From NCBI RefSeq assembly GCF_022429565.1, contig NZ_CP092487.1, positions 274,001-338,000 of the forward strand: DNA of 64,000 nucleotides. The letters run 5' to 3'. Source of the stretch: Lutibacter sp. A64. GTDB lineage: Bacteria > Bacteroidota > Bacteroidia > Flavobacteriales > Flavobacteriaceae. The notes beneath the pieces are model-generated. The model ran no database searches. It had not been told where the DNA came from and saw only the letters and a list, made by a program, of their open reading frames with translations. The position numbers and the translations under genes are program-made. Each line of letters starts with the position of its first letter. Position 1 is the stretch's first letter. Shown here piece by piece: positions 1-7,807 of the stretch.

Positions 1-1
1 A

Positions 2-1345
2 GCTGATTTTTTAAATATTATATTTTTTTTATTTGTAGGTGTATTTTGTAGCGCTCAAAACCCAATTGTACCAAATAAGGGATTGAATGACCCTCATATT
101 CATATTTTTAATGATACGGCTTATGTGTATGCATCTCATGATAGATCTGCTGAAGATAAAGCATTTATTATGGAAGATTGGTGGATTTGGTCTTCACCAG
201 ATTTGGTAAACTGGACTAAGCGTAGTGTTTTAAACCCAAAAGATACCTATATAGGAGAAGGTTTTCAAGGGTGTTGGGCAACGGATGTTGGGGAAAAGGA
301 TGGCAAATACTATTGGTATTTTTCAGAAAAAAATCAACAATCAGGAGTTGTAATGGGAGATTCTCCTGTAGGACCTTGGACAGATCCTTTAGGAAAACCA
401 TTGTTGGCTTCTGATTTAACACCAACTGATGAGTATGACATGTCTATTTTTGAAGATAATGGAGAACACTACATAATTTTTGGAGTATGGGATTACTATA
501 TTGCAAAGTTGAATGATGATATGATTAGTCTTGCTGAAAAACCAAAAAAGTTAATTATAAACAATCCAAGAGGACCTTATAATTCTGACGGTAAGAATTT
601 AGAAAAACCAACTGATGACAAACCATTTGTACACAAATACAACGGTAACTATTATTTGTCTTGGGGGTGTTTTTACGCCATGTCTGAAAATTTATACGGA
701 CCTTACGATTATAAAGATACCGTAATAAAAAAAGAAAGTTTTGCTGAAGGATACGATGCGTCGACTTGGCCTAACGGATTTTTACAAGGGCGTCACGGCT
801 CTTTTTTTCAATGGCATAACCAATGGTATTATGCCTATTGTGATATGAGTCAAACCGGTAATCGTTATTTTAGAGATGCTTTTATTAGTTACATACATTA
901 TAAAGAAAATGGAGAAATAGCAACTATTAGAGTCGATGGTGTAGGAGTTGGAAATTACAACGCAAATCAGCCTAAAATTGAGGCCGAAGATTATTTTAAA
1001 GCAGATGGATTTGTGAAAAAAGAAGTTTACGGAGGATTTGTTGTAGAAACCTCTTTAAACAAAAGTTATTTAAATTACCCAAACATAAATGGTATTAATA
1101 AATACACCAAAATTAAATTAAAAGTTTTAACACCAAAAGGAGGATTGTTTTCTTTTAAAATTCGTATTAAAAGTATACAGGGTAAAATAATTGGGAATAA
1201 AAAAATAAAATTTAAACCCAAAAATAGTATTGAAGATGTTCTTATTGATTTAAGTGGATTAAAACAGAAAGAAAACATATATATATCAATAGAACAACAA
1301 GAGCAGAATAACTTACAAATAGAATCATTTTCATTTGTAAAATAA
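2..1345 (+). CDS. GH43-type glycoside hydrolase, 5' end outside window
   Basis: Probable exo-acting arabinofuranosidase or xylosidase of the five-bladed beta-propeller family GH43. The frame is open from base 2, so the gene starts before the window; the first start-like codon inside it (TTG at 83) lies in the mature protein. The visible N-terminus is the end of a signal peptide (FLFVGVFCSAQ), predicting export. NDPHIH carries the likely catalytic Asp of blade 1 and EYDMSIFEDNG the second conserved Asp. The acid Glu is probably in FAEGYDAS, which is less certain. The last ~120 residues start with IEAEDYF, as in CBM6-like carbohydrate-binding modules. It is followed after 39 nt by a GH3 and then a GH105 gene, so it is probably the first or an early gene of that operon. 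Family is fairly sure; substrate is not. Confidence 0.8.
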   Translation, partial: ADFLNIIFFLFVGVFCSAQNPIVPNKGLNDPHIHIFNDTAYVYASHDRSAEDKAFIMEDWWIWSSPDLVNWTKRSVLNPKDTYIGEGFQGCWATDVGEKDGKYYWYFSEKNQQSGVVMGDSPVGPWTDPLGKPLLASDLTPTDEYDMSIFEDNGEHYIIFGVWDYYIAKLNDDMISLAEKPKKLIINNPRGPYNSDGKNLEKPTDDKPFVHKYNGNYYLSWGCFYAMSENLYGPYDYKDTVIKKESFAEGYDASTWPNGFLQGRHGSFFQWHNQWYYAYCDMSQTGNRYFRDAFISYIHYKENGEIATIRVDGVGVGNYNANQPKIEAEDYFKADGFVKKEVYGGFVVETSLNKSYLNYPNINGINKYTKIKLKVLTPKGGLFSFKIRIKSIQGKIIGNKKIKFKPKNSIEDVLIDLSGLKQKENIYISIEQQEQNNLQIESFSFVK

Positions 1346-1384
1346 TAGATAATTAAAATAAATTAAATTAAATATAAAACAATA

Positions 1385-3658
1385 ATGAAGAAAGTACTTT
1401 TAATAACCTTATTAGCATTTAGTATTCTTTTTCAGTCCTGCACTGAAAATTCATCAAAAAATAATGATTATAAAGATGCGTCTTTGTCAATAGATGAGCG
1501 TGTTGAAGCTTTATTACCTTTAATGTCATTAGAAGAAAAAGTGGCACAAATGCGAATTTTTCACGCAAATATTGGTGTTAAACCAGATGAAAATGGCAAA
1601 TTACAATTATCAGACAAAGTTGTTGAAAAATTAAAAATTGGAATAGCGGGAATTAAAAATCCTGGAGAATATATTGATGCTGTAGCAGCAGCAAAGTTAA
1701 ATAATGAACTTCAAAAATTTATTATTGAAAATAACAGATGGGGTATTCCAGCTTTATTTGTAACAGAATCATACAATGGTGTTGATGCTGAAGGATGTAC
1801 CAAGTTTGGTCGCCCAATGACTTCAGCAGCATCATTTAACCCTGAATTGGTTAGAAGACAATGGGATGTTGTAGGTAGAGAAGCAAGATTACGAGGTATG
1901 CACATGTGTCATTCACCTGAAGCTGATTTGGTTAGAGACCCACGTTTTGGACGTATGAGTGAAGCTTTTGGAGAAGACACTTATTTAACAACACAAATGG
2001 TTAAAAATGCAATAATAGGAGTACAAGGAGACTATGAAGGATTAGGAAATGGAACTCATATTGGAGCAGTTGCAAAACATTTTGCAGGTTACGGTCAAGT
2101 ATTAGGTGGTTCTAACTTTGCCGCTATAGAAATTTCAGAAAGAACTTTAATTGATGAAATTTACCCACCATTTGAAGCAGCTGTAAAAGAGGCTAAAACA
2201 TTAGGAATTATGGCATCACATGGAGATTTGAACGGTGTTGCAAGTCATGGAAATCCAGAGCTACTTACAGGAGTACTTCGTGACGATTGGGGATTTGAAG
2301 GTTATGTGGTTTCAGATTCAAATGACATTGCCCGCTTGTATTATTTTATGAAAGTTGCTGAATCTCCTGAAGCTGCTGCACAAATGGGCTTAGAAGCAGG
2401 AATTGATATTGATTTATATGCCGAAGATTCGTATGCTTACTTACCAGAAATGGTAAAGAAAAATCCAGAATTAGAAAAATTAATCGATAGATCTGTTAGA
2501 CGCGTATTACGCACAAAATTTATTTTAGGATTATTTGATAATCCTTATATTGATATTGAGGCAGTGAAGAAAGGAAATAGAGCCGCATCTTCTCTAGAAT
2601 TAGCAAAAGAGTCTGATTTAGAGTCTGTGATTTTATTGAAAAATGAAAATGAAGCCTTGCCTTTAAATAAAAACAAATCACTTAAAGTAGCACTTTTAGG
2701 ACCGTTGGTAAAAGAAAATACCAAAGAAATGTTTGAATCTGTTACGGGTAATAATATCCAATATATTGCAGAGAGAGGTTTTGCTTTAACCAATGAAAAG
2801 GGAGGGGCTCCAAAATTATTAGATAGAGACCCAAAGGCAATTGCAAAATTAGTGAATACTGCCAAAAAAGCTGATGTGGTTGTATTGTTTTTAGGAGGAG
2901 ATAAATTTACTTCAAAAGAAGCGTATTTTAGTAATAGTACTTTAGGAGACAGAGCAACAATTGACCCAGTTGGACCACAAGATGAATTGGTTGAAAAAAT
3001 TACAGCTTTAGGTAAAAAGGTAATTGTTGTTTTAAAACATAGAAGAACATTATCAATTAACACAATTGCCGAAAAAGCTGATGCTATTTTAGATACTTGG
3101 GACTTAAGTGAGTTTGGAGATGAATCTACTGCAAGAATTATATTTGGAGAGGTATCACCATCAGGAAAATCTCCTGTTACAATACCAAGATCAATAGGGC
3201 AAATTCCGTTTCACTATAGTATGAAAGAAATAAATTATAAGAAGGAATATTTGTTTTTAGAAAAAGGACCTTTGTATCCGTTCGGTCACGGGTTAAGTTA
3301 TGCCTCTTTTGAGTATTCTGATGTAAAATTATCTAGTAACGAAATTACTCCTAATAGCGAAATTGAAGTAAGCGTTTCAGTAAAAAATACAGGAAAAGTA
3401 ACAGCAAAAGAAGTTGTTCAAATGTATATTAAAGATGAAATAGGATCTGTTACACGACCAGATAAAGAATTAAAAGCATTTGACAAAATTGAATTAAATC
3501 CAGGTGAATCTAAAACAGTAACATTTAAAATTACACCAAAAATGTTAGAATTTACGGGACTAAAAATGGAAAAAGTTTTAGAAGCAGGTGATTACAAGGT
3601 AATGATAGGAACTTCTTCGGAAACCTATAAAGAAGCAAAGTTTAAATTAAAAAATTAA
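1385..3658 (+). CDS. GH3 family beta-glycosidase, lipoprotein, atypical acid/base site
   Basis: Exo-beta-glycosidase of family GH3, probably acting on glucosyl, xylosyl or similar end residues in the periplasm. The N-terminus is a lipoprotein signal with Cys in the FQSCTE lipobox. The order is the usual one: TIM-barrel, alpha/beta sandwich with VILLKNENEALPL, and a C-terminal fibronectin III-like domain (VSVSVKNTGKVTAKEVVQMY). The nucleophile is Asp311 in VVSDSNDI and the substrate-binding AKHFAGYG motif is present. The usual GEGGDR motif holding the acid/base Glu reads STLGDR (Thr519 in place of Glu); the second GH3 in this window (56042) keeps GEGGDR. Either another residue such as the Glu in SKEAYFS serves, or activity is altered. 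It sits between GH43 and GH105 with gaps of 39 and 12 nt. Confidence 0.92.
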   Translation: MKKVLLITLLAFSILFQSCTENSSKNNDYKDASLSIDERVEALLPLMSLEEKVAQMRIFHANIGVKPDENGKLQLSDKVVEKLKIGIAGIKNPGEYIDAVAAAKLNNELQKFIIENNRWGIPALFVTESYNGVDAEGCTKFGRPMTSAASFNPELVRRQWDVVGREARLRGMHMCHSPEADLVRDPRFGRMSEAFGEDTYLTTQMVKNAIIGVQGDYEGLGNGTHIGAVAKHFAGYGQVLGGSNFAAIEISERTLIDEIYPPFEAAVKEAKTLGIMASHGDLNGVASHGNPELLTGVLRDDWGFEGYVVSDSNDIARLYYFMKVAESPEAAAQMGLEAGIDIDLYAEDSYAYLPEMVKKNPELEKLIDRSVRRVLRTKFILGLFDNPYIDIEAVKKGNRAASSLELAKESDLESVILLKNENEALPLNKNKSLKVALLGPLVKENTKEMFESVTGNNIQYIAERGFALTNEKGGAPKLLDRDPKAIAKLVNTAKKADVVVLFLGGDKFTSKEAYFSNSTLGDRATIDPVGPQDELVEKITALGKKVIVVLKHRRTLSINTIAEKADAILDTWDLSEFGDESTARIIFGEVSPSGKSPVTIPRSIGQIPFHYSMKEINYKKEYLFLEKGPLYPFGHGLSYASFEYSDVKLSSNEITPNSEIEVSVSVKNTGKVTAKEVVQMYIKDEIGSVTRPDKELKAFDKIELNPGESKTVTFKITPKMLEFTGLKMEKVLEAGDYKVMIGTSSETYKEAKFKLKN

Positions 3659-3670
3659 AAAATCAAAAAA

Positions 3671-4801
3671 ATGAAAAAATCAATATTTACACTTTTAGTC
3701 GTTTTTACACTATTTAGCTGTTCCAGTTCTCAAAATGTATTAGCTCAGGTATCTTTAGATAAATCTGAAATTGAAGCATCTATGATTAAGGCTTTAGAAT
3801 GGCAAGAGGCACATCCAATTTTTGCTATATCACCAACAGATTGGACAGCAGGTGCTTATTATATAGGAGTAGCAAGAGCTCATAAGGCGACGAAAGATAT
3901 GATATACATGGCAGCCTTAAAAAACCAAGGTTATTGGAACAATTGGCAAACCTATAAGCGATTACATCATGCAGATGATGTAGCTATTTCATATAGTTAT
4001 TTATATATCGATATGACTGGCGGAAGAAAGAATTTTGTGGACTTAGAACCTACTAAAAAGTTCTTGGATGCACATTTATATGAAGATGATGTATGGAAAC
4101 AGGGAACCAGAAAAAATGAAATGGGCCAAACTATTTTATGGTGGTGGTGTGATGCTTTATTTATGGCGCCTCCAGTTCTTAACTTATACGCAAAGCAAAC
4201 AAATCAGCCTAAATATTTAGATGAAATGCATAAGTTTTATATGCAAACTTACAATCAATTGTATGATAAAGAAGAGCGTTTGTTTGCACGTGATATGCGT
4301 TTTGTTTGGAAAGGTACAGACAAAGATAAAAAAGAGCCTAATGGGGAAAAAATATTTTGGTCTAGAGGAAATGGATGGGTGCTTGGTGGTTTAGCATTAA
4401 TCTTAGACGATATGCCTAAAGATTATGAACACAGAGCTTTTTATGTAGATCTTTACAAAGAAATGTCTGCTAGAATATTAGAATTACAACCTGAAAGCGG
4501 TTTATGGCATACAAGTTTATTATGTCCAGAAACATATGAACACGGTGAAGTGAGTGGAAGTGGATTTTACACATTTGCACTTGCGTGGGGTATAAACAAC
4601 GGATTGTTAGATAAAGCTACCTATTTACCTGCAGTGAAAAAAGCTTGGAAAGCTTTAGCTGAATGCCAACATGAAGACGGAAGAGTTGGTTGGGTTCAAA
4701 ATATTGGTGCATCTCCTGAGCCTGCTTCAGCAAATAGCTGGCAAAACTTTGGAACCGGAGCATACTTAATGGCAGGTAGTGAAGTTTTAAAATTAAAATA
4801 A
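3671..4801 (+). CDS. GH105 unsaturated glucuronyl/galacturonyl hydrolase, lipoprotein
   Basis: Removes the 4,5-unsaturated uronic acid left at the non-reducing end of oligosaccharides by polysaccharide lyases (family GH105, YteR/unsaturated rhamnogalacturonyl hydrolase type, alpha/alpha barrel). Lipoprotein signal with lipobox FSCSSS. Conserved motifs are HHADD (Asp102 and Asp103), [12 protein letters not shown] (Asp161), FWSRGNGWV and [14 protein letters not shown]. Length of 376 residues is normal for the family. Its presence implies an upstream lyase; the heparinase-like protein at 23256 is the lyase candidate in the window. Last gene of the GH43-GH3-GH105 operon, with a strong terminator 22 nt downstream. 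Confidence 0.93.
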   Translation: MKKSIFTLLVVFTLFSCSSSQNVLAQVSLDKSEIEASMIKALEWQEAHPIFAISPTDWTAGAYYIGVARAHKATKDMIYMAALKNQGYWNNWQTYKRLHHADDVAISYSYLYIDMTGGRKNFVDLEPTKKFLDAHLYEDDVWKQGTRKNEMGQTILWWWCDALFMAPPVLNLYAKQTNQPKYLDEMHKFYMQTYNQLYDKEERLFARDMRFVWKGTDKDKKEPNGEKIFWSRGNGWVLGGLALILDDMPKDYEHRAFYVDLYKEMSARILELQPESGLWHTSLLCPETYEHGEVSGSGFYTFALAWGINNGLLDKATYLPAVKKAWKALAECQHEDGRVGWVQNIGASPEPASANSWQNFGTGAYLMAGSEVLKLK

Positions 4802-4822
4802 AACACAATTTTAAATACATCT

Positions 4823-4862
4823 AAATCTCTAGGAATGTATTTACTTCCTAGAGATTTTTGTT
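4823..4862 (+). terminator. Rho-independent terminator after GH105
   Basis: A 13-bp perfect stem (4823-4835 pairing with 4845-4857) with a 9-nt loop, then a T-rich tail. It ends the GH43-GH3-GH105 operon. Confidence 0.85.
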
Positions 4863-4964
4863 TTAACAAATTATTTTATAATTCAATACGCATATCAACA
4901 AAAGCTGTCGTAGGAGTTAAATATTTTCGATAGTATTTTTATGAAGTATGAATAGTAAATCAAT

Positions 4965-6884
4965 ATGAGAATTAAAAACTTTTTGTTAGTAATCACTTTT
5001 TTTAGTGTTGCCTTTTGTCCAGTAAAAAGTCAAGAAAAACCAAATGTTCTTTGGATTACTTGTGAGGACATTAGTCCTTATTTGGGATGTTACGGTTTTG
5101 AGCAAGCACAAACTCCAAATTTAGATAAATTGGCAGAGCAGGGTATTTGTTATACTCATGCCTTTGCAAATGCACCAGTTTGTGGTGTTGCACGTACAAC
5201 GTTGCTTAATGGTATGTATGCACCAACTACAGGTACGCATAATTTTAGAACAAACACACAATTACCAGAAAGTGTACCTGCCTATCCTAAAATTTTAAAA
5301 GAAGCTGGTTATTACTGTACTAATAATTATAAAAAAGATTACAATTCTAGTTATCAAACTGATAAAAGCTTATGGAATGAGTCTAGTAAAAAAGCTCATT
5401 ATAAAAACAGAAAAGAGGGAGAGCCTTTCTTTTCAGTTTTTAATATTACTACAACCCATGAAAGTCAATTAGCCGTAGATAAAATAAAAGACTATGTTGC
5501 AAATGGTGATATTCCTAAAACACCTAGAATTAACCCTTTGGATGTTAAATTACCTCCGTATCATCCTGATGTTCCTGAAATAAGAGAAGATTGGGCACGG
5601 TTTCATGACTTGATTACTTTAATGGATAAAAAAGTTGGACAGTTTTTACAGGAATTAAAGGATAATAATTTAGAAGATAATACTATTGTGTTTTTTTATT
5701 CCGATCATGGGGGAATGTTATCACGTTCTAAACGTTACCTATATAATGTAGGAACACAAGTGCCTTTTATAGTATATGTTCCAGAAAAATGGAGGCACTT
5801 AATAGCTTATGAACCTGGAAGTACCGAAGATGGTTTTGTTAGTTTTGTAGACTTTCCTAAAACGTTGCTATCTTTAGTTAATTGCAAAGTACCTGCTAAA
5901 ATGCAAGGTAAAGTATTTTTAGGAAAAGATAAGGAGGCAAAACCTGAGTATGTACATTTTTATAGAGATCGAATGTCTGAACGTTACGATTTTAATAGAG
6001 CGGTAACTGATGGAGAATATTATTTTATTCAAAATTTTGTACCTCATAGACCAAGAGGACGTTCTACTCGCTATGGTTATAAAGTACAGCAGAATTGGAG
6101 AGCTAATGAAAGAAGCTTTGAAACAGGTAATTCAAATGCAGTACAATCTCAATTTTATCAACCAAAACAAACGGTAGAATTATTCAATACAAAAATAGAT
6201 CCTTGGCATATTACAAATATTGCTGAAGAGAAAGAAAGTGCTAAAAATTTAGCTGAATTATCTCAAGAATTAGATAGATGGATGATAGAAATTAGAGATA
6301 TTGGATTAATTCCAGAGCCTATGTTTCATGATTTAGTAGGTGAAGGTAAAAAGTATGCTACCATATATGAGTATGCGCAAAGTAATGATTATGAAATTGA
6401 AAGAATTTTACCAATTGCTAAATTTGCTGCTCAAGGAAAAATTGAACATAAAAAAGATTTTTTAACCTTCATTAAAGATTCAAATCCTATTGTTAGGTAT
6501 TGGGGAGCTTACGGACTTTTTAGAATAGCTCAAGTTGATAAGGCTATTCAGAAAGAATTAATTCTATTGATAGAAAGTGATATAATTCCAGTAAATAGAC
6601 TTATTGCTGCACAAGCGCTTGCAATGTCTGGAGCAAAGCAAAAGGCTTTTAACTATTTATACAAAGAAACTAAAAACGCACGAGATGGTTATGTGTTTTT
6701 ATTTGGTTTAAACGCGTTACAATATTCACATACCGATGAATATTTAAAAAAACAAGATTGGTTAGATTTTCAAAAGCAAACTTTTGAAACGGATGATGCT
6801 ATAGATAAATATGGAAAAGAGTATAGCAAACGTATTATTACAGATGCTTTAGCTTTATGGCCAAACAGGCGAACTGTTGATTAA
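4965..6884 (+). CDS. S1-type sulfatase with non-canonical CGVAR motif and C-terminal helical-repeat domain
   Basis: Secreted arylsulfatase-fold enzyme (family S1), presumably removing sulfate esters from oligosaccharides. Signal peptide ends at about VKSQ. The fold is clear: NVLWITCEDISPYLGCYG (first metal site), TPNLDKLAEQG, and FYSDHGGMLSRSKR. The formylglycine motif, normally C-x-P-S-R, reads Cys73-G-V-A-R, so the Pro is lost and conversion of this Cys is not assured. About 150 C-terminal residues (from KKDFLTFIKDSNPIVRYWGA) look like HEAT-type helical repeats, an unusual addition. The gene starts a new unit after the terminator at 4823. A -7-like box TATTTTTA at 4934-4941 is a possible promoter, but the nine-copy activator motif is absent here. 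Confidence 0.88.
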   Translation: MRIKNFLLVITFFSVAFCPVKSQEKPNVLWITCEDISPYLGCYGFEQAQTPNLDKLAEQGICYTHAFANAPVCGVARTTLLNGMYAPTTGTHNFRTNTQLPESVPAYPKILKEAGYYCTNNYKKDYNSSYQTDKSLWNESSKKAHYKNRKEGEPFFSVFNITTTHESQLAVDKIKDYVANGDIPKTPRINPLDVKLPPYHPDVPEIREDWARFHDLITLMDKKVGQFLQELKDNNLEDNTIVFFYSDHGGMLSRSKRYLYNVGTQVPFIVYVPEKWRHLIAYEPGSTEDGFVSFVDFPKTLLSLVNCKVPAKMQGKVFLGKDKEAKPEYVHFYRDRMSERYDFNRAVTDGEYYFIQNFVPHRPRGRSTRYGYKVQQNWRANERSFETGNSNAVQSQFYQPKQTVELFNTKIDPWHITNIAEEKESAKNLAELSQELDRWMIEIRDIGLIPEPMFHDLVGEGKKYATIYEYAQSNDYEIERILPIAKFAAQGKIEHKKDFLTFIKDSNPIVRYWGAYGLFRIAQVDKAIQKELILLIESDIIPVNRLIAAQALAMSGAKQKAFNYLYKETKNARDGYVFLFGLNALQYSHTDEYLKKQDWLDFQKQTFETDDAIDKYGKEYSKRIITDALALWPNRRTVD

Positions 6885-6958
6885 TTAGGTGAATATAAAA
6901 AGAGTTAGCGGGTATATAAATGAACATTTATAAGTATCCAGATATAACAAATAAAATT

Positions 6959-7672
6959 ATGAAGAATCTAATAACTCTTATGTTGGTTTTAATTCTTTTT
7001 GGTTGCGCCCAAAAAGAAAAAATTCAATTGACAATCACTATTTTTTAATAGGAACGTTGAGAGATTATATGGGCTGAGAAAAATATGAAAGAGTAGAAGA
7101 AAGGGTTGATAAATACTTTCAATCAGAAAAAAAACTTTGTTTAGTAATTGATTCGATGTTTAAAAATTCCTATCCTGATTTGGAGTTTAGTTCATCCGAA
7201 CATGAAATTTCAAAGAAAGATGAATTTGAATTACACTCTAAAAAATTAGCAAAAAAAAATAGCATCCTTTTACACATTCAAATATTCTGGGCGTGGAAGA
7301 GCTAAAGCATATATAGATTTTGATGCCTTAAATATGGACTCTTTAATTAAAGCAGGTAATTTTCATGAAAAATACTTTGATACAATTTTTGAAGGCAATC
7401 TAAAACTAAATGTATTTGAGACTGAAAAACAAAAGCTATCTTTTATAACTGGTGCGTATGTTAGATATGGCGGGCACATCGATTCATTATATCACTTAAG
7501 GGTTTTTAATTCTTCTAGTAAAGTTAGAGTTTTAGATGAGTTACTAAAAGACGTAGGTTGTACTAATGTAGTATATGATATTAAGAAAACTATTCCAATG
7601 GGGCATACTGTTAGCTTCATCTCAACAGTCCCATTAATTAACTATTTTGAAAAATATAAAAAATTGAAATGA
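6959..7672 (+). pseudogene. decayed small lipoprotein gene of unknown function
   Basis: The ATG at 6959 opens a clean lipoprotein signal (LVLILFGCAQKEK) but the frame stops at 7046. Downstream the coding sense continues in another frame with an in-frame TGA near 7074, then a frameshift inside an A-run near 7250, after which a 112-codon open stretch (7334-7672, FEGNLKLNVFETEKQK) reaches a normal stop. At least three lesions make it a pseudogene rather than one sequencing error. No family recognised. It follows the sulfatase by 74 nt. Confidence 0.7.
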
Positions 7673-7734
7673 TTTATTCATAGAATTGTTTCTTAAGGGA
7701 AAAAGTTATTTTTTTATAAAAATGATTGCGTTTC

Positions 7735-7779
7735 AATGACAGTACAGGATAGCTATAACTACATGATTTTATAATATTG
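7735..7779 (+). promoter_or_regulatory. composite regulon promoter 1 (GH2)
   Basis: Left half-site AATGAC (7735), linker AGTA, right half-site CAGGAT ending at 7750, then 21 nt, then the -7 box TAATATTG (7772-7779). The ATG of the GH2 gene lies 28 nt further on. One of nine copies of this arrangement in the window. Confidence 0.75.
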
Positions 7780-7807
7780 ATTATTGTAAAAACTTAATAA
7801 TATTTAA

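Noticed and set aside
2545-3063. 172-codon open frame on the minus strand inside the GH3 gene
   Set aside because: Antisense shadow of a gene with clear GH3 motifs; no domain, signal or promoter.
4905-4941. GTCGTAGGAG upstream of the 4965 sulfatase as a tenth regulon site
   Set aside because: Poor match, and the TATTTTTA box is 17 rather than 21 nt downstream; kept only as a possible plain promoter.
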